Below are positions 19,688 to 29,929 of a stretch of 64,000 nucleotides of DNA, in pieces. The stretch spans positions 7,155 to 71,154 of the forward strand of contig CALARE010000010.1 in assembly GCA_937888725.1 (NCBI GenBank). Direction: 5' to 3'. The notes under the pieces were generated by a model. It saw only the letters and a list, made by a program, of their open reading frames with translations. It was not told the origin of the DNA and ran no database searches. Source of the stretch: an uncultured Alphaproteobacteria bacterium (GTDB lineage Bacteria > Pseudomonadota > Alphaproteobacteria > CAAHEQ01 > UBA3637). A program made the translations under genes and the position numbers. Numbering within the stretch: the first letter of the stretch is position 1; each line of letters starts with the position of its first letter.

Positions 19688-21589
19688 TTATTTTTTAACT
19701 TCTTCAAAATCTGCATCAACAACCGTATCATCTGCTTTTGCAGTTTCTTCTTGCGTACCCGCTGAAGCATTTGCACCATCGGCTTGTTGTTGCTTATACA
19801 TAGCTTCACCCAATTTTAGTGATGTTTGAGTTAATGCATTTGTTTTGTCTTTAATTTTTTCAGCATCATTGCTATCCAAAACATCTTTTAATTCTTGCAC
19901 AGCTTTTTCAATTGCTTCTTTATCAGAAGATGGAATTTTATCACCATTTTCTTTAAGCAATTTTTCTGTTTCATGAATCAATGCATCAGCATGGTTACGA
20001 GCTTCAATCGCTTCTTTTATTTTTTTATCTTCTTCAGCATGCTGTTCAGCTTCTTTAATCATTTTTTCGATATCATCATCTTTTAAACCGCCCGAAGCTT
20101 GGATGCGGATATTTTGCTCCTTACCAGTTGCTTTATCTTTTGCTGAAACATTAACAATACCATTTGCGTCAATATCAAACGTAACTTCAATTTGAGGCAT
20201 ACCACGTGGTGCAGGTGGAATACCAATCAAATCAAATTGACCAAGCAATTTGTTATCTCTTGCCATTTCACGTTCCCCTTGATGGACACGAATTGTCACA
20301 GCAGTTTGCCCATCTTCAGCTGTTGAGAAAACCTGACTCTTTTTTGTTGGGATAGTGGTATTTCTATCAATTAAGCGTGTGAAAACACCGCCCAATGTTT
20401 CAATCCCTAATGATAATGGTGTCACATCGAGTAATAGAACATCTTTAACATCACCTTTCAACACCCCACCTTGAATAGCAGCACCCATAGCAACAACTTC
20501 ATCTGGGTTAACACCTTTATGAGGTTCTTTACCAAAGAAATCTTTAACAATTTCTTGAACCTTTGGCATACGTGTCATACCACCAACCAAAATGACTTCA
20601 TCAATTTGTGAACGAGAAAGACCAGCATCTTGCAAAGCTTTTTCCATTGGACCTTTTGTTCTTGCGAGTAAATCTTCAACCAAACTTTCCAATTTTGCAC
20701 GTGTCAAAGAAACATTTAAATGCTTTGGACCTGTTGCATCGGCCGTAATGAATGGCAAATTAATATCTGTTTGCGTTGCTGATGAAAGTTCGATTTTTGC
20801 TTTTTCAGCTGCCTCTTTTAAGCGTTGTAAAGCCATTCTGTCTTTTCTTAAATCAATTCCATTTTCTTTTTGGAATTCATCGGCTAAGAAATCCATAATA
20901 CGTGCATCAAAGTCTTCACCACCCAAGAATGTATCACCATTGGTTGCTTTAACTTCAAAAACACCATCACCAATTTCCAAAATTGAAACGTCAAATGTAC
21001 CACCGCCCAAATCATAAACAGCAATCATACCAGATTTTTTTTGGTCCATCCCATATGCCAACGCAGCAGCTGTTGGTTCATTAATGATTCTTAAAACTTC
21101 TAAACCAGCAATTTTACCAGCATCTTTTGTTGCTTGACGTTGCGAATCGTCAAAATATGCAGGAACAGTAATAATAGCTTGTGTGATTTTTTCACCCAAA
21201 TAACTTTCAGCATCTTCCTTCAATTTTTGCAAAACAAATGCGGAAATTTGACTTGGTGCATACTTTTTATCATTCACATCAACCCAAGCATCACCATTTT
21301 CACCTTCAACAATTTTATAAGGAACAAGACCTTTATCTCTTTCAACCATTTTGTCATTGAAACGACGCCCAATTAAACGTTTAATTGAAAAAAGTGTTCC
21401 ACCTGGATTTGTTACAGCTTGGCGTTTTGCCGCTTGTCCAACTAAACGCTCACCCTTTGATGTAAATGCAACCATTGAAGGGGTTGTTCTTGCACCTTCT
21501 CTATTTTCCAACACTTTCCCATCTTTACCATCCATAATGGCCATACAGGAGTTTGTTGTACCTAAATCAATTCCTAAAATTTTAGACAT
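19688..21589 (-). CDS. dnaK: Chaperone DnaK (Hsp70)
   Basis: 633 aa, full length. The nucleotide-binding domain starts [17 protein letters not shown] and contains [14 protein letters not shown] and [10 protein letters not shown]. The interdomain linker region reads [15 protein letters not shown]. The C-terminal lid ends in the acidic [14 protein letters not shown], the usual DnaK tail. It folds and protects proteins in an ATP cycle with DnaJ and GrpE. GrpE is not in the window. The upstream promoter suggests heat-shock control. Confidence 0.98.
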   Translation of the reverse strand: MSKILGIDLGTTNSCMAIMDGKDGKVLENREGARTTPSMVAFTSKGERLVGQAAKRQAVTNPGGTLFSIKRLIGRRFNDKMVERDKGLVPYKIVEGENGDAWVDVNDKKYAPSQISAFVLQKLKEDAESYLGEKITQAIITVPAYFDDSQRQATKDAGKIAGLEVLRIINEPTAAALAYGMDQKKSGMIAVYDLGGGTFDVSILEIGDGVFEVKATNGDTFLGGEDFDARIMDFLADEFQKENGIDLRKDRMALQRLKEAAEKAKIELSSATQTDINLPFITADATGPKHLNVSLTRAKLESLVEDLLARTKGPMEKALQDAGLSRSQIDEVILVGGMTRMPKVQEIVKDFFGKEPHKGVNPDEVVAMGAAIQGGVLKGDVKDVLLLDVTPLSLGIETLGGVFTRLIDRNTTIPTKKSQVFSTAEDGQTAVTIRVHQGEREMARDNKLLGQFDLIGIPPAPRGMPQIEVTFDIDANGIVNVSAKDKATGKEQNIRIQASGGLKDDDIEKMIKEAEQHAEEDKKIKEAIEARNHADALIHETEKLLKENGDKIPSSDKEAIEKAVQELKDVLDSNDAEKIKDKTNALTQTSLKLGEAMYKQQQADGANASAGTQEETAKADDTVVDADFEEVKK

Positions 21590-21631
21590 TTATTTTCTCC
21601 TTTTACAATAACAAAACTTTTTGATGAGTGT

Positions 21632-21660
21632 TATATAGGTCATAACATTGTATTTTTCAA
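21632..21660 (-). promoter_or_regulatory. dnaK promoter, possibly heat-shock sigma factor type
   Basis: On the minus strand: GGTTGAAA at -35, 17-bp spacer, then CCTATATA at -10. This fits a vegetative promoter (TTGAAA/TATATA), and the flanking GG and CC also resemble RpoH promoters of alphaproteobacteria (CTTGAA ... CCYATnT). No CIRCE-like repeat is present here. Confidence 0.5.
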
Positions 21661-21730
21661 CCCTCTTTTTTTATTTTTTTTATCTTTTTTTCTAAAAAAA
21701 ATTTAATTTTATCTGTCCACATCAAAATAC

Positions 21731-21758
21731 TTGATAAAAAAAAAGAATATGCTATAGT
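21731..21758 (+). promoter_or_regulatory. Promoter of the FtsB-like gene
   Basis: -35 TTGATA, 16-bp A-rich spacer, -10 TATAGT, about 34 nt before the chosen start codon. Confidence 0.6.
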
Positions 21759-21798
21759 GTTTTTAAACAGCATGTTGAATATATTTAAAGGTATAAAA

Positions 21799-22092
21799 AT
21801 GACAACTCCGATATCTCGAAATTGGTTTTTTCCTTTTATTTGTATGTGGATAACTTTATACTTTTTTTATCATGGGATTGAGGGCAACCACGGCATTCAG
21901 CGAATGAAACAGGTTCAAAATGAAATCAGAACAGCAACCCAAATTGCTACAAGTTTAAAAAAAGAAAAAGAGCTTTTACAAGCAAAGGTTAATGCTCTCT
22001 CACCAAAATCTCTCGATTTAGATCAACTTGAAGAATCGGCTCTTCGTATTTTAAATATGGGAGATAAAAATGCTCGTATTATTTTTAAATAG
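21799..22092 (+). CDS. FtsB/DivIC-like septum formation initiator
   Basis: 97 aa. A short cytoplasmic start is followed by one membrane helix (WFFPFICMWITLYFFYHGI), a coiled coil (about residues 38-70) and the family's tail SLDLDQLEESALRILNMGDKNARII. The alphaproteobacterial form has the same YHGIEGxxGI and DLDxLEExAxxxLN pattern. It probably bridges periplasmic FtsL/FtsQ in the divisome. ATG 21799 follows aaagg by 7 nt; upstream ATGs lack an RBS and would add residues before the helix. Its 3' end overlaps the converging gene by 8 bp. Confidence 0.82.
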   Translation: MTTPISRNWFFPFICMWITLYFFYHGIEGNHGIQRMKQVQNEIRTATQIATSLKKEKELLQAKVNALSPKSLDLDQLEESALRILNMGDKNARIIFK

Positions 22093-22486
22093 AGTTTCCT
22101 TGACTCTTTCTTTTTAATAAAGATAAGCGTTGCATATTAGCAACTTGTTTTTGTTCTTTTAATGAAAAAGAAATCATTTCTTCATCATCATTATATTGCA
22201 AATTCATAAATTCAATTACTTTTGTTTTGCTTTGAAGAATTTGCATACGATACTTTGGCGGAACAACTAAATGCCGTTTTTTGTCAAACTCCCACTGTTT
22301 TGTTGTTACATTATAAAGAATATGTCCCAAACAGGCAACGCTATGGGCATCTATTTTGTAATGTTTAATAAATGTTGCATGAGTCATATCCCCTGAAAAA
22401 TTAGGATGTTCTTGAAATTGATGCCAAACTCGAACTGAAAAATCTTTCACCTTTGGGTGATCATTATAAAAAACGATAAATCTCAT
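22085..22486 (-). CDS. Conserved-looking hypothetical protein downstream of ampG
   Basis: 133 aa with no recognised domain. It is soluble, rich in Lys, His and aromatic residues, with MRFIVFYNDHPKVKDF at the start and a basic C-terminus; there is no signal peptide. Its ATG overlaps the ampG stop (TAATG), so its translation depends on ampG. A role linked to muropeptide import is possible by position only. Confidence 0.55.
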   Translation of the reverse strand: MRFIVFYNDHPKVKDFSVRVWHQFQEHPNFSGDMTHATFIKHYKIDAHSVACLGHILYNVTTKQWEFDKKRHLVVPPKYRMQILQSKTKVIEFMNLQYNDDEEMISFSLKEQKQVANMQRLSLLKRKSQGNSI

Positions 22487-23778
22487 TATTTTTCTTCTTT
22501 AAAAATTAAATATCTAAGCAAAATAAGGGCGGGTACCATTAGACATCCCGTAAAAATAAAGAAAGCATACCATCCCATTGTTTCAGCCCAAACACCACTA
22601 TAAACAGAAATGACACTAACCGCCAACATCATCAAACTTGTTAAAAGAGCATATTGCGTTGCAGAATATCGTTTTGAACACAATCCTGATAAAAAGGCAA
22701 CAAAAACCGCACCACCCATACCACCTACAATATTATCAAATAAAATCACAATTAAAAACATTATTGTTGAATTTGGAAAAAATGAAAATGCACCGAAAAC
22801 AAATGATGTTAAAATTTCAACAAAACCTAATGCCATCAACAACTTTAAAATAGGATAACGCATAACAAGGATACCACCCAATGCAACACCTGTTAAAGTA
22901 ATCCATGGACCAATCGTACCAGAAATAAGTGCAATTTCAGCTTTTGAAAAACCAAGTTCCTTATAAAATGGGAGAGCCATCCGACCTAATACAGCATTAC
23001 ATAATTTGTATAATACAATAAACACAAGCACCCATGCCCAATTATTCCGTTTCATAAAATCTTGAAATGGAGCAACAATCATATCATGCCAAAAGTGTTC
23101 TTTTTTATCTATTATTGTTGGATGTATTTCTTCTTTAACAAAAAGAGTGCTAAAAAATCCACCAATTAACAAAATCCCAACTAAAAAATAGGATTCTTGC
23201 CAACCCAATATGGCTGAAAGAGCAACAACACCAGCACCAGCAACAAGCATTCCCATCCTGTATCCAAATTGATACATCCCCGCTCCTTCTCCATATTCTT
23301 CTTTTTTAAGTGTATCAATCCTCAACGCATCAACAACAATATCTTGGCTTGCTGCAAAAAATGCCACTAAAAATGAAAACAAATATGTTTGGAGAGGTAT
23401 ATGTAACATTTCGTTTTTATATTCTATCGAAAAAAACCATGTATTTTTGTCAGGAGAAAATGTTGATAATCCTAATACACTTAAAATTAATCCCATTTGA
23501 AAAATAATAAGCCATGTTTTTTTAGCCCCAATTTTTTTTGATAAATAAGGTAACTCAATTTTATCAATCAAAGGTGCCCATAAAAATTTAAAATTATATG
23601 GTAATAAAACAAGTGCAAAAAAACCTATCACACTTAATTTCATGCCAGTATCGGCCATCCATAAAGATAATGAATAACCAATTAAACTATATGGCAAGCC
23701 ACATGAAAACCCCAAAAAGAAGAAAATAAAAACAGCTGGCTTTAAATACCCTTTTAAAGAATCAATCCAACTTAACAT
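22486..23778 (-). CDS. ampG: AmpG-like muropeptide permease (MFS)
   Basis: 430 aa with about 12-14 membrane helices. AmpG-type motifs include GFSCGLPYSLIG near the N-terminus, LLPYNFKFLWAPLIDKIEL, and FFAASQDIVVDALRID. AmpG imports anhydro-muropeptides for cell-wall recycling, and an AmpD-like amidase is encoded at 52.5 kb in this window. RBS aggagaaagag precedes the ATG. It lies downstream of typA across a hairpin and is coupled to the small gene at 22085. Confidence 0.85.
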   Translation of the reverse strand: MLSWIDSLKGYLKPAVFIFFFLGFSCGLPYSLIGYSLSLWMADTGMKLSVIGFFALVLLPYNFKFLWAPLIDKIELPYLSKKIGAKKTWLIIFQMGLILSVLGLSTFSPDKNTWFFSIEYKNEMLHIPLQTYLFSFLVAFFAASQDIVVDALRIDTLKKEEYGEGAGMYQFGYRMGMLVAGAGVVALSAILGWQESYFLVGILLIGGFFSTLFVKEEIHPTIIDKKEHFWHDMIVAPFQDFMKRNNWAWVLVFIVLYKLCNAVLGRMALPFYKELGFSKAEIALISGTIGPWITLTGVALGGILVMRYPILKLLMALGFVEILTSFVFGAFSFFPNSTIMFLIVILFDNIVGGMGGAVFVAFLSGLCSKRYSATQYALLTSLMMLAVSVISVYSGVWAETMGWYAFFIFTGCLMVPALILLRYLIFKEEK

Positions 23779-23792
23779 CTCTTTCTCCTAAT

Positions 23793-23833
23793 GACAGGCA
23801 AACGATATCATAATCCTTTGCCTGTTTTTTTAT
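23793..23833. terminator. Hairpin between typA and ampG with T-run on the opposite strand
   Basis: ACAGGCAAA / TTTGCCTGT, a 9-bp stem with a 14-nt loop (23794-23825), followed by seven T on the plus strand. Both flanking genes are on the minus strand, where no T-run follows. It most likely stops antisense transcription; as a minus-strand terminator it would be weak. Confidence 0.55.
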
Positions 23834-25656
23834 TAATCTTCTTTTCTGCGTTCAAATTTACGTCTTTCATTACTATCTAAATACTTTTTACGTAAACGAA
23901 TATTTTGGGGTGTTACTTCTACTAATTCATCATCTTCAATATATGATAGTGCAACTTCTAAACTCATAACACGCGGTGGATAAAGCAAAACGTTATCATC
24001 TTTACCCGCAGCACGCATATTTGTTAATTTTTTCCCTTTGATTGGATTCACTTCAATATCGCCAGGTTTTGCATTTGCACCAATAATCATCCCTGCATAA
24101 ACAGTCACACCAGCAGGAATAAACAAAGGACCTCTTTCTTGAATATTAAAAAGTGCATAAGGCACAGCTTTCCCTTGTTCTGTTGAAATAAGAACACCAT
24201 TTCTACGTCCTGTGATTTGACCTTTATATGGGGCATAACTGTGGAATAGTCTATTCATAACACCTGTCCCACATGTATCTGTTAAGAACTCGCTATAATA
24301 CCCTATCAAACCACGGGATGGGGCAATAAATGTTAATCTTGTTTTTCCACCACCACTTGGATACATTTCTGTCATTTCAGCTTTACGAAGACTCATCTTC
24401 TCCACAACAACACCTGTGTAAGCATCATCAACATCAATAACAACTTCTTCCATTGGTTCTAATTTACGACCATCATCATCTTCTTTAAACACAACTCTTG
24501 GTCTTGAAACAGAAAGTTCATACCCTTCACGTCGCATTGTTTCAATTAAAACACCCAGTTGCAATTCACCACGACCAGCTACTTCAAAAGCATCAGTTGT
24601 GTCTGTTCTTGAAACACGGAGTGCAATATTTCCCTCCGCCTCTTTGCATAATCTATCCCATATCATACGAGAGGTTACTTTATCACCTTCAGTCCCAGCC
24701 AATGGAGATGTGTTAATTGAAAACGTCATTGCAAGTGTTGGCGGATCAATTGGTTCTGCCTGAATTGGCTCTGTCACAACAGCATCACACAATGTATCAG
24801 ATACCGTTGCGTCTGTCATCCCTGCAATACTAACAATATCACCCGCCACACCTTCATCAATTGGTTGACGTTTTAGCCCACGAAATGCCAAAATTTTAGA
24901 AGCTCTTGCTGTTTCAACAGGTTTACCTTCACGCGTAATTGCCTTAATCATTTGATTTGTTTTAATTTTACCTGACAAAATACGGCCTGTTAAAATCCTG
25001 CCGACAAATGGATCAGCTTCTAATGTTGTTACAAGCATTTTAAATGGACCATTTTCATCACAGGCAGGAGCTGGTACATGTTCCACAATTTTATTAAACA
25101 AAGGCATAATGTCTTTACGTTCATCAGCCAAATCATTAACAGCCCATCCCTCACGGCCAGAAGCAAATAATGTAGGGAAATCAAGTTGTTCTTCTGTTGC
25201 ACCAAGATTATCAAACAAATCAAAAACTTCATTGTGAACTTCATCAGGTCTAGCATCGGCTCTATCAATTTTATTAATCACAACAATGGGACGTAAACCC
25301 AATTTCAAAGCTTTTGATAAAACAAATTTTGTTTGAGGCAATGGACCTTCTGCTGAATCAACCAACAAAATAACACCATCAACCATTGATAAAATACGTT
25401 CAACTTCACCACCGAAATCAGCGTGTCCAGGTGTATCAACAATGTTGATGCGAATATTATTCCATTCGACAGATGTACACTTTGCAAAAATTGTAATCCC
25501 ACGTTCTCGTTCCAAATCATTTGAATCCATTGCACAAGTTACAACTTGTTGGTTTTCACGATATGCCCCACTTTGTTTTAAAAATGCATCTACAAATGTC
25601 GTTTTACCATGGTCAACGTGTGCAATAATAGCGATATTTCTCATTTCTTGTGTCAT
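23833..25656 (-). CDS. typA: Ribosome-associated GTPase TypA/BipA
   Basis: 607 aa. The G domain has AHVDHGKTT (G1), RERGITI (G2), DTPGHADFGGEVER (G3) and NKIDR (G4). After these come EF-G-like domains and the BipA-specific C-terminus (RGLIGYYSEFLTDTCGTG, VTPQNIRLRKKYL). It acts in 50S assembly and stress or cold adaptation. RBS agagg lies 5-6 nt before ATG 25656. It is distinguished from LepA, which is present separately at 59.4 kb. Confidence 0.96.
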   Translation of the reverse strand: MTQEMRNIAIIAHVDHGKTTFVDAFLKQSGAYRENQQVVTCAMDSNDLERERGITIFAKCTSVEWNNIRINIVDTPGHADFGGEVERILSMVDGVILLVDSAEGPLPQTKFVLSKALKLGLRPIVVINKIDRADARPDEVHNEVFDLFDNLGATEEQLDFPTLFASGREGWAVNDLADERKDIMPLFNKIVEHVPAPACDENGPFKMLVTTLEADPFVGRILTGRILSGKIKTNQMIKAITREGKPVETARASKILAFRGLKRQPIDEGVAGDIVSIAGMTDATVSDTLCDAVVTEPIQAEPIDPPTLAMTFSINTSPLAGTEGDKVTSRMIWDRLCKEAEGNIALRVSRTDTTDAFEVAGRGELQLGVLIETMRREGYELSVSRPRVVFKEDDDGRKLEPMEEVVIDVDDAYTGVVVEKMSLRKAEMTEMYPSGGGKTRLTFIAPSRGLIGYYSEFLTDTCGTGVMNRLFHSYAPYKGQITGRRNGVLISTEQGKAVPYALFNIQERGPLFIPAGVTVYAGMIIGANAKPGDIEVNPIKGKKLTNMRAAGKDDNVLLYPPRVMSLEVALSYIEDDELVEVTPQNIRLRKKYLDSNERRKFERRKED

Positions 25657-25789
25657 TTTTTGCCTCTATATAAAGATAAACAACCACTCATTCTTTCTTA
25701 AGCAAAAGAACAACTGATTATTTTGTCGTGATTCTTTTAATTTATTGAGTGGATTATACTCTTTTTTTTAACAAAAGTCCAGTTAAAAA

Positions 25790-26359
25790 TTATCTTCGCA
25801 CAGACTGAATGGTGCCATTTGGTAAAATCAAAATAATTTGCGATGGTTTATGGGTTATCTCTCCTTCAAAAACGAAAGGAACAATATAATCAACTGCGTT
25901 TTTTATTTTATCAGAAATATCATTATAATAAAGCGGTGTTTGTTCACCTGATATGTTAGCAGACGTTGAAACAAGTGGTTTTTTAAATCTTTCTAAAAGT
26001 TTTATACAAAAGGAATGTTTTGGTATTCTAAAAGCCGCTGATCCATTTTGATTTATAACTCCTTTAGGTAAATTAAAGACTTTTGGCAATATCACTGTTT
26101 GCGGAATACTTGCATTTGATAATAAATTTGAAATTTCTTCTGTTATACCAAAAACAAAAGGTGATAATCGTTCAACCCTATCAACAAGTGATATAACACT
26201 TTTATCCTCCATTCTTTTTTTTATTTTAAATAAACGTTCAACGGCTTTTTCATTCAATGCATCACAACCTAATCCCCATACTGTATCAGTTGGATATAAA
26301 ATTATACCGCCATGTTCCAATACTTCTATAGCTTTTTGGATTTCTTGTTCTTCTATCAT
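25790..26359 (-). CDS. tsaC: L-threonylcarbamoyladenylate synthase (Sua5/YrdC/YciO family)
   Basis: 189 aa, essentially a single YrdC domain: GGIILYPTDTVWGLGCDA at the start, KKPLVSTSANISGE late, and the conserved KR-type basic surface (FKIKKRMEDKSVISLV). The enzyme makes threonylcarbamoyl-AMP for the t6A modification of ANN-decoding tRNAs. The length corresponds to the short TsaC form without the Sua5 extension. It starts 2 nt after the PEBP gene stop, as the last gene of the HAD-PEBP-tsaC operon. Confidence 0.88.
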   Translation of the reverse strand: MIEEQEIQKAIEVLEHGGIILYPTDTVWGLGCDALNEKAVERLFKIKKRMEDKSVISLVDRVERLSPFVFGITEEISNLLSNASIPQTVILPKVFNLPKGVINQNGSAAFRIPKHSFCIKLLERFKKPLVSTSANISGEQTPLYYNDISDKIKNAVDYIVPFVFEGEITHKPSQIILILPNGTIQSVRR

Positions 26360-26361
26360 AA

Positions 26362-26832
26362 TTACCGACTACGATATGCTCCTTTTAAACAAAATGAATC
26401 TAAAATATGTCCATTCATTTCACGTTGCAATGTTTCAAGAGAAAAACCTGTTGTTAAATTTAATTCTTTATCCAACGCATAAACCGTTAAATCATAGACA
26501 TGCTCTCTATCTGGAGGGGCCATTCCACCATACAGCGGTTTATTCCAACTATTATTTCCTTGAATAAAATCTGCATTAATATTTGATGATTCACCAGCCA
26601 CAAGCTGATTCTTTTTCAAATTTGCAATCAACCAATGTATCCATACAAATCCACAAACAGGGACAGAATCTTTATCATCCAAAATCACCGCATAAGACAC
26701 AGTCCCTTGTGGCTCATCTTTAATTTCAAATGGCAATGAAAAAGCTGGCATATCATCAATAAAGTCTTTACCAAATTTACCATACACATCATCAATTACA
26801 CCATTTATAATTCCAGAACTTACAACTTGCAT
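26362..26832 (-). CDS. YbhB/YbcL-family phosphatidylethanolamine-binding-like protein
   Basis: 156 aa PEBP-fold protein. Visible family features are PAFSLPFEI, VWIHWLIAN, the pocket residues in YGGMAPPDREHVYDLTVYALD, and LKGAYRSR at the end. Bacterial members bind small anions or lipids head groups; no enzymatic role is established. There is no signal peptide. Its start overlaps the end of the HAD gene by 13 bp, so the genes are co-translated. Confidence 0.82.
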   Translation of the reverse strand: MQVVSSGIINGVIDDVYGKFGKDFIDDMPAFSLPFEIKDEPQGTVSYAVILDDKDSVPVCGFVWIHWLIANLKKNQLVAGESSNINADFIQGNNSWNKPLYGGMAPPDREHVYDLTVYALDKELNLTTGFSLETLQREMNGHILDSFCLKGAYRSR

Positions 26833-27689
26833 TTTTTGTCTCCTTGATTTATTTCACCCTGTAGATGTTTTAAATGCGTATCTGTCAGAACTTTATCAAT
26901 AACCGACTTCACAAAAATATCTATTTTTTCATTTTCACGATAGTCGGCGGCAGCAATAATATCTGCTCGATCAACACCTAAAAAACTTTTAATTTTTTCT
27001 TGATCCTTTTTTTGAAAAACAGCAATTGTATGACCACCTTCTCTTTTAACAGTTTTCATTGAGGGGATATCTGTATCTCCATCACCAATATAAATCATAT
27101 TTTCAAAAGGAATCGGCTTATCTTCATCATCCATATGTGCATTTAAACTAGCATCGTCACCGACATCTAAACAACCCTTATTTATACGATATAAAAACTG
27201 TGTTTTATTTGTATAGTTCACAACCAATGCTGGCCATAAGGCTTTCCCATTTTTATCATACATAAAACTTGATGCAAAAATCCCTTTAAAAAAGGGTGCG
27301 ATTTTAGTCCCCTCCACCATCTCATTTAATCCAGATGAAATAATATAATGTTCTAAAATAACACCTTTACTTAATGCATAAGCATTCATTCTTGGGAACC
27401 ATTCTTCTACCCCAGGAAAAAGTTGTACTTTAGATGCATATTCTGTCAAATCTTTTTTAGTAAAAGGAAGATTTATTTTTTCAGCTTCTTCTTTCATTTG
27501 ATACATATATGCCAAAATATTATCTACTTTTTGTGTTTTTGCAAGTGTATTACTTTTTTTCCAAAATGTGTCAGGGGTCATATTTAATTTTTCAATAAAC
27601 CCATACTCTTGCATATTGCCTGGTGCTAACGTTCCATCGAAATCATAACATATTGCCATTGTAACTGTGTACGGCCTTTTTTTTAACAT
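26820..27689 (-). CDS. HAD-superfamily phosphatase (subfamily IB-like)
   Basis: 289 aa. Motif I YDFDGTLAPG has nucleophile Asp16 and acid Asp18, motif II is ISSGLNEM, and motif IV is YIGDGDTDIPSMK. A helical cap lies between motifs I and II (residues about 25-95), as in phosphoserine-phosphatase-like HADs. The substrate is unknown. ATG 27689 has AGAGG 5 nt upstream; GTG 27695 directly abuts it. First gene of an operon with the PEBP protein and tsaC. Confidence 0.82.
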   Translation of the reverse strand: MLKKRPYTVTMAICYDFDGTLAPGNMQEYGFIEKLNMTPDTFWKKSNTLAKTQKVDNILAYMYQMKEEAEKINLPFTKKDLTEYASKVQLFPGVEEWFPRMNAYALSKGVILEHYIISSGLNEMVEGTKIAPFFKGIFASSFMYDKNGKALWPALVVNYTNKTQFLYRINKGCLDVGDDASLNAHMDDEDKPIPFENMIYIGDGDTDIPSMKTVKREGGHTIAVFQKKDQEKIKSFLGVDRADIIAAADYRENEKIDIFVKSVIDKVLTDTHLKHLQGEINQGDKKCKL

Positions 27690-27704
27690 ATTCACCTCTT
27701 ATAT

Positions 27705-29798
27705 TTAAAAATGATACAATAATTTAAAAGTTCCACCGTGTTCTTGATATGAGTGACGATAGGAACCAATATAATCTAAAGAAAAATCCAACACATTATT
27801 TAATTTTGCATTTAAACCCAATTGAATTTGTGTTGCAAAACGCTCAAGCGAATCACCTTGCACAATGTATGTTGCACCATTATTTAATGTATTAACTGAT
27901 TGTGTATTATTAGATTTTAAATCATATGACAACAAAACACCAGCCCTTGGCGTAATGCAAAAATCATTTATTTTAATGCAAGTTGTTTCTACATCCATAC
28001 CTGCCAACATTGTTAAATATTGGTATGTATTTTCTGCTATTCTTGTACCCAATAAATCTTGATAAGAATTTTGCTCAATATGTATATATCTCATTCCTAC
28101 TTTAGGCGTGAACGTAATTTTTTCAAACTCATTATCATATCCCGCCATCGTTTGGAAAGCATACATATCTGAGTGATAGTTATCTGTTGATTTTAATGAA
28201 AGAATAGATTTTTCTTCCTCATATTTTGAACGGCTATAACTTATAATTCCATCAACAAACCAATAAGATGGCTTGTATTTAACAAATGCAAATCCCGTGT
28301 TTGTATCAATATCTGTATCTCGCATCAATTGATTAACATCTGCATGGGTATAAGCATATCCTAAACCTAAACTAACATTTTGAGATATTTGCTTTGTTAA
28401 CCCAATAGCAAAACCTTTTTCATGGGTTTTAAATTCATTATTTTCATTATATTTTGCATATCCATAAAGTCCTTTCATCCACATTTTAATAGGTTCTAAA
28501 TCATCACCACCAGAACGCCCTTTTAACAATGATGTCATGTGATTTTCAGCAACATTTGCAATATTTTTAAAATGGGAAGTCATAGCAACCTGAACAATTG
28601 GCTGTACATTTCCACCTAAATTATCCAATGCTTTTTTAGCCTTTTGCATCAACACAGGATTTTTTGAATTTAAATGTTGAAATATTTCTTTCTGAGCTGT
28701 TTGAAACCTTAAATTTGAGCCTATATTTTCATGCAATGCCATAGCTACAACCGCTTGTGAATTATCTAAATTATAAGAAGTCTTCAATGCTAAAACATCA
28801 CCGCTCATAAATGAATAGCTACCATTTCCTAAATCTAAAATGTTGTATTTACTATCTAAAAATTGAACGGTTGGTAGCAAAGCGATATTTTCTATTTTAA
28901 AAATATGATACACACCTGTTTCAAAATCATCACCAAAAGCAACTTTAATTTTAGCATTTTCAGCTGATATAATTTCTTTAGCGGTTATTGATCCATAATC
29001 TGATAACTTATTCAATTTTATGGTTAAATTTGAATCTTTTTCTAACACTAAATTATGGGCTGTGATATTTTTATTTTCAACATCTAAAGCTGTTTTGATT
29101 ATCACATCCATATTTTGATTTGTTTCAAAATTGAATTTATCCACATTTGTGTTATTAAAATAGGTTAATTGAATCCCTTGTTTATCTGAGGTCAATCCCA
29201 TCGCATATTGATGTTTATCCGTTACAACAAAAACATCTCTTGCTGAATGAAATGACACGCCATCTAAGACTTGAACAGAAATATCATTTGTCAACTGTGT
29301 GTTTTGTGAAACACTATTTGCATTTAATTGTATTTTTGATAAATCGAGATTAAAAACTGTAGCAGCTGGATCAGCAGCTCCCGTACTATTTTGATTGTTT
29401 TGTTGAATTTTATCTGCTGATAATTGTCCATTTTCTAAAAATACGTCAAAAATAAGATGGGTATTTGAAAGTGACAAATTATTATTATAGAAAATATGTT
29501 CTGACTCAACACCATCACTTAAATCAATAGTGCTATTTTCAAAATGGTATTTTTCACCTAAAAAATTACTATTTACTTTAAGTGTGACTGTTGATTTTTT
29601 AAATGTTACCTGTTCATCCGAATCCAAATCCCAATCATCATACAGATCTTCATAATTAACATTATTAAAATTTTTTGTTTTTTCCCCATCAGCCATCACT
29701 GGTGTTGCAATTAAAAAACAACCCAACAAAATACTTTTTTGCAAAACAAATAAATATCTTGATTTTAATTCTCTAAGCACTGTACGGGATACTTTCAT
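27705..29798 (-). CDS. Autotransporter (type Va secretion) outer-membrane protein
   Basis: 697 aa. A long signal peptide of about 36 residues (extended basic N-region SRTVLRELKSRYLFVLQK, then a hydrophobic core ending PVMA) precedes a passenger rich in Asn/Asp/Ser beta-helix-like repeats. From about residue 430 follows an autotransporter beta-barrel ending in LLYHF with C-terminal Phe. Signature barrel pieces are WMKGLYGYAKY, GFAIGLTKQI and VGMRYIHIEQ. ATG 29798 has gagg 5 nt upstream; the longer frame adds an unlikely leader. Its signal-peptide motif is shared with the autotransporter starting at 63587. Confidence 0.85.
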   Translation of the reverse strand: MKVSRTVLRELKSRYLFVLQKSILLGCFLIATPVMADGEKTKNFNNVNYEDLYDDWDLDSDEQVTFKKSTVTLKVNSNFLGEKYHFENSTIDLSDGVESEHIFYNNNLSLSNTHLIFDVFLENGQLSADKIQQNNQNSTGAADPAATVFNLDLSKIQLNANSVSQNTQLTNDISVQVLDGVSFHSARDVFVVTDKHQYAMGLTSDKQGIQLTYFNNTNVDKFNFETNQNMDVIIKTALDVENKNITAHNLVLEKDSNLTIKLNKLSDYGSITAKEIISAENAKIKVAFGDDFETGVYHIFKIENIALLPTVQFLDSKYNILDLGNGSYSFMSGDVLALKTSYNLDNSQAVVAMALHENIGSNLRFQTAQKEIFQHLNSKNPVLMQKAKKALDNLGGNVQPIVQVAMTSHFKNIANVAENHMTSLLKGRSGGDDLEPIKMWMKGLYGYAKYNENNEFKTHEKGFAIGLTKQISQNVSLGLGYAYTHADVNQLMRDTDIDTNTGFAFVKYKPSYWFVDGIISYSRSKYEEEKSILSLKSTDNYHSDMYAFQTMAGYDNEFEKITFTPKVGMRYIHIEQNSYQDLLGTRIAENTYQYLTMLAGMDVETTCIKINDFCITPRAGVLLSYDLKSNNTQSVNTLNNGATYIVQGDSLERFATQIQLGLNAKLNNVLDFSLDYIGSYRHSYQEHGGTFKLLYHF

Positions 29799-29929
29799 AA
29801 AAACCTCATTATCAAAAACTTTATAAGCACCACCGCAGTGCAAATAATCCTATAAACATACATAACTGACAAAAGGTTAATAAAAAGTAAAAACAATACA
29901 AATAATTATTATTTTTCAAAAAATTATAT

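Noticed and set aside
19540..19809. Minus-strand 89-codon ORF between dnaJ and dnaK
   Set aside because: It overlaps the dnaK 3' end out of frame, spans the hairpin and has Lys/Leu-rich low-complexity composition with no RBS.
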